Shown here in pieces: positions 1 through 9,977 of a stretch of 64,000 nt of DNA (position 1 is its first letter; every line of letters begins with the position of its first letter). Location: assembly GCF_016907545.1 (NCBI RefSeq), contig NZ_JAFBCD010000001.1, positions 2,232,001 to 2,296,000 of the forward strand, given 5' to 3'. The position numbers were made by a program, and so were the translations under genes. A model generated the notes under the pieces. It was not told the origin of the DNA. It did not search any database and saw only the letters and a list, made by a program, of their open reading frames with translations. This DNA is from Paenarthrobacter ilicis. Its GTDB lineage: Bacteria > Actinomycetota > Actinomycetes > Actinomycetales > Micrococcaceae.

Positions 1-13
1 CATCCGTCCCCTG

Positions 14-27
14 TCACACACCTGTGA
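14..27. promoter_or_regulatory. Small inverted repeat upstream of mscR
   Basis: TCACA and TGTGA arms separated by four bases lie about 75 nt upstream of the mscR start. This is a plausible operator or promoter element for the formaldehyde-detoxification pair, but no known regulator motif is matched convincingly. Confidence 0.25.
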
Positions 28-102
28 TAGACAGATTGGAAGTCCGTAGCAGGCCCTGCCGTGTTTAACGGCCCAAACAACCGTCACGAAGGGAACACAT
101 CC

Positions 103-1188
103 ATGGTCCACGCAGTCAAAGGCGTCGTCGTCCGATCCAAAGGCGCACCCGCAACCCTCGAAACCGTCCTCGTTCCTGAGCCCGGTCCGGGCGAAGCCCT
201 GGTGGACATCCTCACCAGCGGCGTCTGCCACACTGATCTCCACTACAAGCTCGGCGGAATCAGCGACGATTTCCCGTTCCTGCTGGGCCACGAGGCCACG
301 GGCGTCGTCAGCGCCGTAGGCCCTGACGTCACTGACGTGGCACCCGGAGACCGCGTTGTACTGAACTGGCGCGCAGTGTGCGGCAACTGCCGGGCCTGCA
401 AGCGCGGACAGGCGCAATACTGCTTCAACACCCACAATGCCACCCAGAAAATGACGCTGGAGGACGGCACCGAGCTTTCCCCGGCACTGGGAATCGGCGC
501 CTTCATCGAAAAAACACTCGTGGCCGCGGGACAGTGCACCAAAGTTGACCCCGACGCCGATCCCGCCGCCGTCGGCCTGCTCGGCTGCGGCGTCATGGCC
601 GGACTGGGCGCCGCCATCAACACCGGTGGCGTCAAGCGCGGCGACTCCGTTGCCGTCATCGGCTGTGGTGGAGTTGGCGTTGCCGCCATTGCAGGCGCTG
701 CGCTCGCAGGAGCCACCACCATCATTGCCGTGGACATCGACGCGAAGAAGCTGGAAAGGGCCAAGGACCTGGGCGCCACGCACACCGTCGATTCCTCCGC
801 CGGTGATCCCGTGGAGGAAATCCGCGCCCTCACCAACGGTTTCGGCGCTGACGTGGTGATCGACGCCGTCGGACGTCCTGAAACCTACAAGCAGGCCTTC
901 TACGCGCGTGACCTCGCAGGCACCGTTGTTCTGGTGGGTGTACCCACACCGGAAATGACGCTGGAACTTCCCCTGCTGGACGTCTTCGGTCGTGGCGGTT
1001 CCCTCAAGTCGTCCTGGTACGGCGACTGCCTCCCATCCCGCGACTTCCCCATGCTGGTGGACCTGTACAAGCAGGGAAAGCTGGACCTGGATGCCTTCGT
1101 GACGGAGCGGATCACCATTGACCAAGTGGAAGAGGCCTTCGACAAGATGCACCACGGCTCAGTGCTGCGATCGGTGGTTGAACTGTGA
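103..1188 (+). CDS. mscR: S-(hydroxymethyl)mycothiol dehydrogenase (zinc-dependent MDR alcohol dehydrogenase)
   Basis: Cytosolic NAD-dependent enzyme that oxidises the formaldehyde-mycothiol adduct (mycothiol-dependent formaldehyde dehydrogenase). The 361 aa product has a medium-chain dehydrogenase layout: catalytic zinc ligands near C42 and H63/E64 (GVCHTD, LLGHEA), a structural zinc lobe with C93, C96, C99 and C107, and a Rossmann motif GCGGVG near residue 200. The ATG at 103 is preferred over an upstream in-frame GTG at 61 because a GAAGGGA ribosome site sits 8 nt before it and the family starts here. The gene overlaps the following hydrolase by 4 nt. This pairing is also known in mycobacteria (Rv2259-Rv2260), which supports the mycothiol assignment over a generic alcohol dehydrogenase. 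Confidence 0.9.
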   Translation: MVHAVKGVVVRSKGAPATLETVLVPEPGPGEALVDILTSGVCHTDLHYKLGGISDDFPFLLGHEATGVVSAVGPDVTDVAPGDRVVLNWRAVCGNCRACKRGQAQYCFNTHNATQKMTLEDGTELSPALGIGAFIEKTLVAAGQCTKVDPDADPAAVGLLGCGVMAGLGAAINTGGVKRGDSVAVIGCGGVGVAAIAGAALAGATTIIAVDIDAKKLERAKDLGATHTVDSSAGDPVEEIRALTNGFGADVVIDAVGRPETYKQAFYARDLAGTVVLVGVPTPEMTLELPLLDVFGRGGSLKSSWYGDCLPSRDFPMLVDLYKQGKLDLDAFVTERITIDQVEEAFDKMHHGSVLRSVVEL

Positions 1189-1826
1189 GCACCCGGAACG
1201 GCCTGCGGATAGACCACGTGGTGACATCCGGGACTTTCTCCCTGGACGGAGGAACGTGGGATGTCGACAACAATGTATGGATCATTGGCGATGACACCGA
1301 CTGCATAGTCATCGACCCTGCCCACAACCCGCCAGCCATCGAAGAAGCCGTGGCAGGCCGCAACGTCAAGGCCATTCTCCTGACACACGGCCACGACGAT
1401 CACATCAGTTCAGCCAAGGCCTTCGCGGACGCCGTCAAAGCCCCCGTTCACCTTCACCGGGACGACTGGATGCTGTGGAACGCCGTCTTCCCCGAGGCTG
1501 AACCGGATGCAGCAATAACCGACGGCGAGAAGTTCACCGTTGCCGGAACTACTGTGGAGGCCCTCCACACGCCGGGGCATTCACCCGGGTCCGTCTCGTT
1601 CCACCTGCCCAGCGAAGGGACCCTCTTCAGCGGAGACACCTTGTTCAATGGTGGTCCGGGCGCAACAGGCCGCTCCTACAGCGACTTCCCCACCATCATC
1701 GAGTCCATCCGGACCCGCATCCTGACGCTGCCGGAAGAGACGATCGTCCGGACGGGCCACGGTGACTCCACCACTGTGGGTGGAGAAAAACCGCACTTGG
1801 ACGAATGGATTGCACGCGGGCACTAA
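1185..1826 (+). CDS. MBL-fold metallo-hydrolase, partner of MscR
   Basis: A 213 aa metallo-beta-lactamase-fold protein with the metal-binding motif THGHDDH (H68, H70, D72, H73), followed by the further conserved motifs HTPGHSPGS and SGDTLF and a late RTGHGD histidine. It resembles small glyoxalase II-like hydrolases. The GTG start overlaps the mscR stop (GTGA), so the two are translationally coupled. By context it probably hydrolyses the S-formylmycothiol thioester made by MscR, releasing formate and mycothiol. The family is seen in the sequence; the substrate is inferred only from the conserved gene pair. Confidence 0.85.
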   Translation: MSTRNGLRIDHVVTSGTFSLDGGTWDVDNNVWIIGDDTDCIVIDPAHNPPAIEEAVAGRNVKAILLTHGHDDHISSAKAFADAVKAPVHLHRDDWMLWNAVFPEAEPDAAITDGEKFTVAGTTVEALHTPGHSPGSVSFHLPSEGTLFSGDTLFNGGPGATGRSYSDFPTIIESIRTRILTLPEETIVRTGHGDSTTVGGEKPHLDEWIARGH

Positions 1827-1847
1827 ACAGCGCCCTGAGGGACAAAA

Positions 1848-1882
1848 ATGCGGCGGATACCGGGAACAGGTATCCGCCGCAT
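1848..1882. terminator. Bidirectional hairpin terminator
   Basis: A 14-bp perfect stem around GCGGCGGATACC with a 7-nt loop, preceded on the + strand by a short A run. It lies between the convergent hydrolase and ligase-like genes, so it can serve both. Confidence 0.75.
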
Positions 1883-1901
1883 CTGTAAGCACTGGCAAGG
1901 A

Positions 1902-2648
1902 TCAGGATGCGCCAGTCAACAGGTCCTTGAAGTTGCCTTCCACCACATCCGCGTACCCGCGGTACGCATCAATCACGGCTTCTTCCACGGCCCCCACATC
2001 CAGGTGGGGAACAAGGTCACTCACTGAACCTGCAGTGGCCGGGTCCCATTCAAGGCCCAGCGCGGAGTAACTGGCAGTCAGGACCTCCCTGATGGGAGTT
2101 GAGTTTTCCACCACAATTACCGAGCTGAAAAGCCAGCCTCCTGAGACCACGCGCTGGGCTGTACCGATCAGTTTGACCCTGTGAGCCGGGAAATCGGGAT
2201 CCTCGCCGTGGACGCTGAACTCGCCCGGGCAGTACTCTCCGGGGATCTCCCCTACCGCAGCGTGGACACCAATGGTCCTGAGGGCACCGGCAAGGAGCTC
2301 GCCGAACTCGGAAAAGCGTGCCTTGGCCCGGACGATGGCATCGGGATGCGGCTCGATGTGATCGATGATGAGGGAGCCCTCATGGTAGGCCGCGGCACGC
2401 CCCCCTGCCTTCCGAACCAAGGGTTCAAATCCGAGCTCCCGGCAGGCGGCTTCTGCCGCTGCAAAGCCGGACAGGTTGGCGTCCCGTTGGCCAAAAGCAA
2501 CAGTCGGCCTGGGCCGATACAACCGCAGGCAGGCGCCCTGCCGGCCGCTGCGTGCGCGCCGAAGGAGTTCCAACGCGAAATCGAGATCCTCAGCTGCCCC
2601 CAGCGACTCGGGCTGGCGGTAAACCGTGAGGCCCGAGCCACCGGACAT
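1902..2648 (-). CDS. Lipoate-protein ligase A family protein (biotin/lipoate transferase fold)
   Basis: A 248 aa cytosolic protein of the biotin/lipoate A/B ligase fold, expected to attach lipoate, octanoate or a similar acyl group to a carrier lysine. Visible signatures are RLYRPRPTVAFGQRD, the RKAGGRAAAYH segment (equivalent to the RRxSGGGxVxHD region of LplA, here degenerate) and KLIGTAQR. The reading frame stays open to 2774, but the ATG at 2648 shares one base with the stop of the thioesterase gene (TGATG), so coupling favours this start. The residues upstream of it overlap the neighbour and look non-homologous. Because the classic glycine motif is degenerate, the true substrate is uncertain; amidotransferase-like members such as LipL/LipM are an alternative. 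Confidence 0.75.
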   Translation of the reverse strand: MSGGSGLTVYRQPESLGAAEDLDFALELLRRARSGRQGACLRLYRPRPTVAFGQRDANLSGFAAAEAACRELGFEPLVRKAGGRAAAYHEGSLIIDHIEPHPDAIVRAKARFSEFGELLAGALRTIGVHAAVGEIPGEYCPGEFSVHGEDPDFPAHRVKLIGTAQRVVSGGWLFSSVIVVENSTPIREVLTASYSALGLEWDPATAGSVSDLVPHLDVGAVEEAVIDAYRGYADVVEGNFKDLLTGAS

Positions 2649-3451
2649 CAGCTTTTCCTCAATGTCAGGATCTGTTCGGCCCGCCCGAAGGGGCCGTCCA
2701 CATCGTGAAGAACGGTGGAGGTCAAGCCAATGCCATCCGAACCGAAGGACACCTTGTTGTCCAAGCCCAGCCATTCGCCGGACGGCTGCCTGTACATGTG
2801 GATCTGCAGGTCAACGTTGGGAAAGATGTAGCTGTCCTCACCGGGAGGAACCCTTGCCGCAATACCGTTGGCCGTGTCCACCAGCCCCATCAGCCGGGCA
2901 AGGTCGGTGCTGTCTTCGCGGTCGGTGAGTGGATGGGACGTGCGGATCCACACTCGTCCGGAACCCGGCCGGTGGCCCTCGGCCAGCCTCATTTCGAGGG
3001 AACGGATGTAGCCCCCGGGCCAGACTGTGGCGCCGTCCCAGGGTTTGCATTCGTCCGGGCCAGGCATCGGCTCATCTTCGGTGGCGGCGACGGCACTGGT
3101 GTCGCTGGTGATCATCCGCCAGGCATTTGCCCTGATGGCCACACGTCCCCCGGCGGAAAGTTCCGCCTGGATCAGTTCAATGGTTCTCCCGGGCCTCACC
3201 GTTGAGGTGTTTACCTGGAATTCGCCCCCGGGAATGAGCCCAAGGATTTCATAACTGATACGGGCAAGCCGCACATCGTCCCGGGGCTCATGGCGCACCA
3301 GGGCATCGGCAATGATGCCCGAGGCGGGAGCCATGTGTTGCTCATGGGGATTCCACGCACCTTGGGCGTGGATCGTGGAACGGTAGCGGCCATCACCCAG
3401 GTGTTCGTAGTAGAAAGGGCCTTCGGCCAGTTCCGGTAATGCAGTAGTCAA
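2648..3451 (-). CDS. Acyl-CoA thioesterase-like (hotdog-fold) protein
   Basis: A 267 aa protein resembling the TesB-like double-hotdog family (thioesterase-like superfamily, 4HBT_3). The N-terminal half contains the acyl-binding hotdog segment with HMAPASGIIADAL and a strand-rich SYEILGLIPGG region. The C-terminal half has the second hotdog with GLVDTANGI and the NVDLQIHMYR strand typical of this group. It should hydrolyse acyl-CoA thioesters in the cytosol, but substrate length cannot be read from sequence. It is the first gene of a two-gene operon with the lipoate-ligase-like gene, whose start overlaps its stop, suggesting a link to acyl-group salvage. Confidence 0.75.
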   Translation of the reverse strand: MTTALPELAEGPFYYEHLGDGRYRSTIHAQGAWNPHEQHMAPASGIIADALVRHEPRDDVRLARISYEILGLIPGGEFQVNTSTVRPGRTIELIQAELSAGGRVAIRANAWRMITSDTSAVAATEDEPMPGPDECKPWDGATVWPGGYIRSLEMRLAEGHRPGSGRVWIRTSHPLTDREDSTDLARLMGLVDTANGIAARVPPGEDSYIFPNVDLQIHMYRQPSGEWLGLDNKVSFGSDGIGLTSTVLHDVDGPFGRAEQILTLRKS

Positions 3452-3482
3452 CCCGAGCCTTTCGCAGATCCAGCAGTGAAAC

Positions 3483-3974
3483 TCAGACCACTGTATCTGC
3501 TGATCTGGCTGCCGCCCGACGCCTGCGGATCACAACCAAACAAACAATTACTGCAGCCGCAGCAGCAGCTGCAAGGACGGCGCCCACAGGCGATGCCGCG
3601 GCCACAGCCAGCCAGGCTTCCAACGCTGCCAGACCAATGGTGGCGTACAACACGGCCCACAATACAGAGCCTGCAACCGCGGCCGGAAGGTAGCGGCGCA
3701 GAGGCATGCGCCCGGCGCCTGCCGCCAGATTGATGGCGGTTTGAAGTCCCACGGTCAGGAAGGAAAGAACGACGGCGTACGGTCCCCACCGTTGGATCAG
3801 CAGTTGGGCCCGGGCTGCTTTGGGGCGGCTGAGTGCAGCACCGAACCGGGTATGGGCAAACCCGGCAACGGCTCCCCGACCAATCCAATAGGTGACGTTG
3901 ACCCGGATCATGACGATGGCAAAGAGCGCCGCCAAGGCGACGCCGAAGGGCAAGCTCATGATCTGATCCACCAA
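3483..3974 (-). CDS. DedA/VTT-family-like integral membrane protein
   Basis: A 163 aa hydrophobic protein with about four membrane segments (roughly residues 9-31, 71-90, 95-120 and 127-150) and a basic C-terminal tail RRRRAAARSAD. The central region with RWGPYAVVLSFLTVGLQTAINLAAG resembles the VTT (SNARE-associated/DedA) core, with the small-residue-rich re-entrant segment of that family. DedA proteins act in phospholipid translocation and envelope homeostasis. Possible starts are TTG 3974, GTG 3971 and ATG 3959; the promoter palindrome ends at 3976, so the transcript would be leaderless or nearly so with either upstream start. Function is inferred only from the family. Confidence 0.6.
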   Translation of the reverse strand: MVDQIMSLPFGVALAALFAIVMIRVNVTYWIGRGAVAGFAHTRFGAALSRPKAARAQLLIQRWGPYAVVLSFLTVGLQTAINLAAGAGRMPLRRYLPAAVAGSVLWAVLYATIGLAALEAWLAVAAASPVGAVLAAAAAAAVIVCLVVIRRRRAAARSADTVV

Positions 3975-3975
3975 G

Positions 3976-3989
3976 TTAGGCTATCCTAA
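3976..3989. promoter_or_regulatory. DtxR/IdeR-like inverted repeat in divergent promoter
   Basis: The palindrome TTAGG-CTAT-CCTAA differs at one base from the distal 14 bases of the actinobacterial iron box. It overlaps -10-like hexamers in both directions (TAGGAT on the minus strand, TAAGAT on the plus strand) between the DedA-like gene and the coiled-coil gene. A metal-responsive repressor is a reasonable guess, but the outer TTAGG repeat of a full 19-bp box is missing. Confidence 0.4.
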
Positions 3990-4029
3990 GATCCCTCCAG
4001 GCGTGGCCTCCAAACCATAGGATGAAGTC

Positions 4030-4977
4030 ATGGACCTCCTTGACGCTGCCCGGGAGTTGTACGCCGTACTTCCGAAGGACTTCACCTCCGAACGCGCCTC
4101 GCTGGTACGCCGGGCCAAGGACGCCGGCAGCAAGGAACTGGCCAAGGAGATCGGCGCCCTCACCAAACCATCAGCAGGGGCTTGGGCGGTCAACATGCTG
4201 GCAAGCCACCAACCTGAGGTGATTGACGCCGTCGTTCGTTTCGGCGCTTCCTTGCGCACAGCGCAAGTGGACGGCGACAGTGATGCGCTCCGCGAACTGG
4301 GACAGCAACGTCAAGGCCATCTGGCCGCGGCAGTACATGCTGCCAAGGAGTTGTCGGACCAGCTCGGAGCAGCCCTCAGCTCAGCAGCAACGGCCGAGGT
4401 GGAACAGACAATGCGGGCCGCCATGGCCGATGCCGGTGCCGCGCAAGCCGTGGGAACCTGCCGATTGGTGAAGGGATTGAGTGGCAGCGGCTTCGAATCC
4501 GTTGATCTCACGGGCGCCATAGCCGCAGGAGGTCCGGATGCGGTCGGACAAGCTAACGGGACCAGTGAACCTGAGCGTCAGGTCACCGTCAGGCGGCCGG
4601 CAGCTTCCGCAAAAGAAGCGCCCAGTGGTCCCAGGAGTGAAGCCACTTCCCTTGCTGCGAGAAGGGCGGCCAAGAAGAAAGCGGCGCTGGATGAAGCGGA
4701 GGCCGAATTCACCGCCGCCGACCATGCCGCCCGGCAGGCCGAGGAGTCGGCGTCCTCATCATGGAACGCAGTCCACGAACTGACCCGCAGGCGTTCCGGG
4801 GTCCAGGACGCCATCGAGGACGTCCGAAAGAAACTGGCATCACTGGAAGCTGAACTCATCGGCATCACCCGGGACCAGGAGGCCGCGGAGTCGGAAAAGA
4901 AGCTGGCCGTGAGGGCAGCCACCCAGCTTCGACGCGTCGCTGATCAGGCCCAGCGACGCGTCGACCGCTTAAACTAG
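4030..4977 (+). CDS. Conserved actinobacterial coiled-coil protein of unknown function
   Basis: A 315 aa protein I cannot assign to a characterised family. Residues 1-150 are helical with a recognisable N-terminal segment (FTSERASLVRRAKDAGS) and the motif KPSAGAWAVNML. Residues 170-215 form a low-complexity linker rich in Ala, Pro, Arg and Ser. Residues 215-315 are strongly charged Ala/Glu/Arg heptads (AARRAAKKKAALDEAEAEF onward) predicting a long coiled coil. There is no signal peptide or membrane helix, so it is cytosolic. ATG at 4030 follows an AGGA site 9-10 nt upstream. Its TAG stop shares the tetranucleotide CTAG with the stop of the opposing AlkD-like gene. Confidence 0.7.
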   Translation: MDLLDAARELYAVLPKDFTSERASLVRRAKDAGSKELAKEIGALTKPSAGAWAVNMLASHQPEVIDAVVRFGASLRTAQVDGDSDALRELGQQRQGHLAAAVHAAKELSDQLGAALSSAATAEVEQTMRAAMADAGAAQAVGTCRLVKGLSGSGFESVDLTGAIAAGGPDAVGQANGTSEPERQVTVRRPAASAKEAPSGPRSEATSLAARRAAKKKAALDEAEAEFTAADHAARQAEESASSSWNAVHELTRRRSGVQDAIEDVRKKLASLEAELIGITRDQEAAESEKKLAVRAATQLRRVADQAQRRVDRLN

Positions 4978-5474
4978 GGCGCTTCCTTGCCGCCAGGTGC
5001 CGCGGCGAGGGCCGCGGCACGATTCAATTCCGGGTCGCTGTCCCCAGCCCACCTGTCCATGACACGATCCGCCCGGTCCCTGGCAGAACCAGCCAATTGA
5101 CCCAGCAAGGGACGGACAACGTCCCTGGCCAACGGATCCACCAACTCCCGGGTGCCGGCTTGGCGGATGAATCCCTCAATGCGGGTGAGGTCCGTGTTGA
5201 CCAACATCTTCACCCGGCTCTGCAGCAGGACAACAGCCGCGAGCCTGCGCTCAAAGACCGCGTCCGCCCACAGCTCCGAACTCAATGCAGTGATGTCATC
5301 GTGCCCCAGGTTCTTGAACTTCCTCAGCGCGTCACGGACTGTTCCGCGGACAGCGCCCACTGATGCCCCATACACCTTTACCCCTTCACCGAGCCGGGCG
5401 CTGGTTTCCGCCGCCTTCTCCCAGGACGACTCCCGCTGCAACGTGTCATCGATAAACTCGCCTGCTTCACTCAC
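4974..5474 (-). CDS. Truncated AlkD-like DNA alkylation repair protein
   Basis: A 166 aa HEAT-repeat protein matching the N-terminal two thirds of AlkD-type 3-methyladenine DNA glycosylases. Visible markers are a helix pair ending ALSSELWADAVFERR LAAVVLL (residues about 65-85), the RELVDPLARDVV segment at the position of the AlkD catalytic aspartate, and WAGDSDPELNRAAAL near the position of the conserved arginine. Family members are usually about 220-240 aa; here the protein ends right after the arginine helix and lacks the last helices and their conserved tryptophan. The tryptophan normally just before the catalytic aspartate is also absent. It may be a decayed copy or a non-catalytic relative. 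GTG start at 5474; the stop overlaps the convergent gene. Confidence 0.6.
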   Translation of the reverse strand: MSEAGEFIDDTLQRESSWEKAAETSARLGEGVKVYGASVGAVRGTVRDALRKFKNLGHDDITALSSELWADAVFERRLAAVVLLQSRVKMLVNTDLTRIEGFIRQAGTRELVDPLARDVVRPLLGQLAGSARDRADRVMDRWAGDSDPELNRAAALAAAPGGKEAP

Positions 5475-5534
5475 CCGTCTATTTTGTCAGTGCCTGCCCA
5501 TACTGTGGCTTCACCAGCCACCGACAGGAGAAAC

Positions 5535-6623
5535 ATGCCGTCCCACGAGCTCGCCGCCGAGGCCTCCTTCCCGGGGGTGCCCGCAGTGTCGTCCATGCCC
5601 GACTGGTACCCAAGCCTGCTGGACACCGTGGCCCGCGAAGTGCGTACCGGGCGAACCCGCGCGGCCGCAGCAGCCAACAGCGAGCTCCTGAATTCCTATT
5701 GGAGTATCGGAAGGCAGCTGGTGGATCGCGAATCCCACCAAGGGTGGGGGGCCAAGGTGGTCACCCGCTTGTCTGCGGACATCCGGACCCGGTTTCCTGA
5801 AGCCAAAGGGTTCTCCCCCAGGAACCTTCGGTACATGAAGAGCTTCGCCCAGGCATGGCCGGACTTTCCAATGTTGCAAGCACCGCTTGCAACATTGCCC
5901 TGGTACCACCAGATCGCCTTGCTGGAAAAACTCGACGACGCCGCCACCCGGCTTTGGTACGCAGCGGCGGCTGCCCAGCACGGATGGTCGCGCAACGTCC
6001 TGACGCACCAGATCTCCACACGCTTGCACGAACGTTCCGGGCAAGCCATCACCAACTTCGCCTCCACCATGGTCCCGGCCGATTCCGACCTTGCACAGCA
6101 GGCCACCAAAGATCCATACGTGTTCGACTTCCTGGCAATGACGGAGCGGCACACAGAACGGGACCTGGAGGTGCAATTGGTCAAGCATGTGGAGAAGTTC
6201 CTGCTGGAGCTGGGACAGGGATTCGCCTTTGTTGGCGAACAGGTCAGGCTGGAAATCGCCGGTGACGAGTTCTTCGCCGACCTCCTCTTCTACCACTTGA
6301 AGCTCCGCTGCTACATGGTCATCGAATTGAAGGCCGTGAAGTTTGAGCCCGGATTCCTGGGCCAACTGGGCATGTACATGGCGGCTGTTGACGATCTCAT
6401 GGCGCACCCCGATGACAAACCCACCATCGGATTGCTGCTGTGCAAAGAAAAGAACAGTGTGGTGGCCGAGTACGCCCTGCGGGGGTTCAATGCACCGGTG
6501 GGCATCGCCGAGTGGAAGACCTCGCTCGCGGATTCCTTGCCCGAGGACTTGGTGTCGAGCTTGCCCAGTATCCAGACCTTGGAGGCAGAGCTGGCGAGCG
6601 AGGCGGCGCGGTTGCGGGGCTAG
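5535..6623 (+). CDS. YhcG-type PDDEXK nuclease domain protein (DUF1016)
   Basis: A 362 aa protein of the DUF1016/YhcG family. The N-terminal helical DUF1016 domain (about residues 25-170) carries the typical SYWSIGRQLVDRE, FSPRNLRYMKSFAQAWP and LPWYHQIALLEKL motifs. The C-terminal PDDEXK-like nuclease fold (about residues 195-340) carries FADLLFYH (acidic residue), VIELKAVKF (ExK) and GQLGMYM. The ATG at 5535 has AGGAG 4 nt upstream and is preferred over TTG 5484 and GTG 5490. It stands alone with no methylase, recombinase or toxin-antitoxin partner. Family members are often found near restriction or defence genes, but no cellular role can be inferred here. Confidence 0.8.
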   Translation: MPSHELAAEASFPGVPAVSSMPDWYPSLLDTVAREVRTGRTRAAAAANSELLNSYWSIGRQLVDRESHQGWGAKVVTRLSADIRTRFPEAKGFSPRNLRYMKSFAQAWPDFPMLQAPLATLPWYHQIALLEKLDDAATRLWYAAAAAQHGWSRNVLTHQISTRLHERSGQAITNFASTMVPADSDLAQQATKDPYVFDFLAMTERHTERDLEVQLVKHVEKFLLELGQGFAFVGEQVRLEIAGDEFFADLLFYHLKLRCYMVIELKAVKFEPGFLGQLGMYMAAVDDLMAHPDDKPTIGLLLCKEKNSVVAEYALRGFNAPVGIAEWKTSLADSLPEDLVSSLPSIQTLEAELASEAARLRG

Positions 6624-6642
6624 GGATAGGGCTACGACAGAA

Positions 6643-6678
6643 AGAGGGCGGGCAGCGATTGCTCGCTGCCCGCCCTCT
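6643..6678. terminator. Bidirectional hairpin terminator
   Basis: A 16-bp perfect GC-rich stem (AGAGGGCGGGCAGCGA) with a TTGC loop between the convergent YhcG-type gene and nrdF. Confidence 0.85.
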
Positions 6679-6696
6679 TCAGAGACGTGATGACGC

Positions 6697-7680
<984 letters not shown>

Positions 7681-7710
7681 TTAAGCGGTGGGTAGTTCTT
7701 GAGGTAAGCC

Positions 7711-7740
7711 TACGACGGCGGGTGGTGGCCCGCCGTCGTA
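7711..7740 (-). terminator. Hairpin between nrdE and nrdF (attenuator or internal terminator)
   Basis: A 12-bp perfect stem TACGACGGCGGG with a 6-nt loop in the 122-bp nrdE-nrdF spacer. With no U tract on the minus strand it may be a partial terminator or an mRNA-processing or stability element. Confidence 0.5.
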
Positions 7741-7793
7741 ATCTTGGGTTTCAGCGCGGCAACAGCCGCAAAATATCAACCGATATCAGCTGA

Positions 7794-9977
7794 TCAGAGC
7801 ATGCAGCTGACGCAACCCTCAACCTCCGTGCCCTCCAGCGCGAGCTGGCGGAGACGGATGTAGTAGAGGGTCTTGATGCCCTTGCGCCATGCGTAGATCT
7901 GCGCCTTGTTGATATCGCGCGTGGTGGCGGTGTCCTTGAAGAACAGCGTCAGGGACAGGCCCTGGTCCACGTGCTGCGTAGCAGCTGCGTAGGTGTCGAT
8001 GATCTTCTCGTAGCCGATTTCGTAGGCATCCTGGTAGTACTCCAGGTTGTCGTTGGTCAGGTACGGAGCCGGGTAGTAGACGCGACCGATCTTGCCTTCC
8101 TTGCGGATTTCGATCTTGGCGGCCACCGGGTGGATGGAGGACGTGGAGTTGTTGATGTAGCTGATGGAACCGGTAGGCGGTACGGCCTGCAGGTTCTGGT
8201 TGTAGATACCGTGCTCCATGACGGAAGCCTTCAGCTCACGCCAGTCATCCTGGGTAGGGATGTGGTGGCCAGCAAAGAGCTCGCTGACGCGCTCCGTTGC
8301 CGGGACCCATTCCTGCTCGGTGTACTTGTCGAAGAACTCACCGGAAGCGTAGGTGGACTTCTCGAAGCCGCCGAACTTCTGGCCGGTCTCGATAGCGAGG
8401 CGGTTGGAAGCGCGCAGAGCGTGGAACAGCACCGTGTAGAAATAGATGTTGGTGAAGTCCAGGCCCTCTTCGGAGCCGTAGTGCACGTGCTCACGGGCGA
8501 GGTAGCCGTGGAGGTTCATCTGGCCGAGGCCAATCGCGTGGCTCTGGGCGTTGCCCTGGGCGATGGACGGCACCGAGTTGATGTAGGACATGTCGGACAC
8601 AGCGCTGAGGGCGCGGATGGACGTCTCGATGGAGCGGCCAAAGTCCGGCGAATCCATGGTCTTGGCAATGTTCATGGAACCGAGGTTGCAGGAAATGTCC
8701 TTGCCCACGGTCTCGTAGCTGAGGTCCTCGGCGTAAATGGACGGCGAGGAAACCTGTAGGATCTCCGAGCACAGGTTGCTCATGGTGATCTTGCCGTCGA
8801 TCGGGTTGGCCCGGTTCACGGTGTCCTCGAACATGATGTATGGGTAGCCGGACTCGAACTGGATCTCGGCGAGGGTCTGGAAGAACTCGCGGGCGCTGAT
8901 CTTGGTCTTCTTGATCCGCGAATCGTCAACCATCTCGTAGTACTTCTCGGTCACCGAAATATCGGAGAACGGAACACCGTAGACCTTTTCCACGTCATAC
9001 GGCGAGAACAGGTACATGTCCTCGTTCTTCTTGGCGAGCTCGAACGTGATGTCCGGAACCACAACGCCCAAGGAGAGGGTCTTGATGCGGATCTTCTCGT
9101 CGGCGTTCTCACGCTTGGTGTCCAGGAAGCGGTGGATGTCCGGGTGGTGGGCGTGCAAGTACACCGCACCTGCACCCTGGCGGGCACCGAGCTGGTTGGC
9201 GTAGGAGAAGCTGTCTTCGAGGAGCTTCATCACGGGGATGACGCCGGAGGACTGGTTTTCGATCTGCTTGATCGGCGCGCCGTGCTCGCGGATGTTGGTG
9301 AGCGAAAGCGCTACACCGCCGCCACGCTTGGAAAGCTGGAGCGCAGAGTTGATGGCGCGGGCGATCGACTCCATGTTGTCTTCGATGCGGAGCAGGAAGC
9401 AGGAGACGAGCTCGCCGCGCTGTGCCTTGCCGGCATTGAGGAACGTGGGCGTAGCAGGCTGGAAACGGCCGTCAATGATTTCATCGACAAGGCGGTTGGC
9501 CAGGTCTTCGTCGCCGCGTGCCAGGTGCAGGGCGACCATGCAGACGCGGTCTTCGTAGCGCTCCAGGAAACGCTTGCCGTCAAAAGTCTTCAGCGTGTAG
9601 GACGTGTAGAACTTGAAGGCGCCAAGGAAGGTCTCAAAGCGGAACTTCTTCTTGTACGCGCGGTTGAAGAGGTCGCGGATGAAGTTCATCGTGTACTGGT
9701 CAAGCGTCTCGCGCTCGTAGTACTGGTTCTTCACCAGGTAATCGAGCTTCTCTTCCAAGTCGTGGAAGAACACGGTGTTGTTGTTCACATGCTGCAGGAA
9801 GTACTGGTGGGCAGCTTCGCGGTCAGCCTCGAACTGGATCTCACCATTGGGCCCATACAGATTCAGCATGGCGTTCAACTCGTGGTAACCCAAGCCCTTA
9901 TAGGCCTCCGGCAATGGCATTTTGACCGTGTCCACAGCGCCCCCGGCTACTTCTGTTTCTGCGACAGTTGTGTCCAA
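7794..9977 (-). CDS. nrdE: Class Ib ribonucleoside-diphosphate reductase, alpha subunit
   Basis: A 727 aa catalytic R1E subunit reducing NDPs to dNDPs. Visible features are the [20 protein letters not shown] loop, the active-site region [11 protein letters not shown] with its conserved cysteine, the GELVSCFLL cysteine, and the C-terminal redox pair GCVSCML that accepts electrons from NrdH. There is no N-terminal ATP-cone, as expected for class Ib. The frame is open to 10061 over nrdI, so the start is uncertain. I use TTG at 9977, preceded by a purine-rich GGAAGAG, giving a 31-nt overlap with nrdI; an ATG at 9920 (MPLPEAYKG) is the alternative. Confidence 0.95.
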   Translation of the reverse strand: MDTTVAETEVAGGAVDTVKMPLPEAYKGLGYHELNAMLNLYGPNGEIQFEADREAAHQYFLQHVNNNTVFFHDLEEKLDYLVKNQYYERETLDQYTMNFIRDLFNRAYKKKFRFETFLGAFKFYTSYTLKTFDGKRFLERYEDRVCMVALHLARGDEDLANRLVDEIIDGRFQPATPTFLNAGKAQRGELVSCFLLRIEDNMESIARAINSALQLSKRGGGVALSLTNIREHGAPIKQIENQSSGVIPVMKLLEDSFSYANQLGARQGAGAVYLHAHHPDIHRFLDTKRENADEKIRIKTLSLGVVVPDITFELAKKNEDMYLFSPYDVEKVYGVPFSDISVTEKYYEMVDDSRIKKTKISAREFFQTLAEIQFESGYPYIMFEDTVNRANPIDGKITMSNLCSEILQVSSPSIYAEDLSYETVGKDISCNLGSMNIAKTMDSPDFGRSIETSIRALSAVSDMSYINSVPSIAQGNAQSHAIGLGQMNLHGYLAREHVHYGSEEGLDFTNIYFYTVLFHALRASNRLAIETGQKFGGFEKSTYASGEFFDKYTEQEWVPATERVSELFAGHHIPTQDDWRELKASVMEHGIYNQNLQAVPPTGSISYINNSTSSIHPVAAKIEIRKEGKIGRVYYPAPYLTNDNLEYYQDAYEIGYEKIIDTYAAATQHVDQGLSLTLFFKDTATTRDINKAQIYAWRKGIKTLYYIRLRQLALEGTEVEGCVSCML

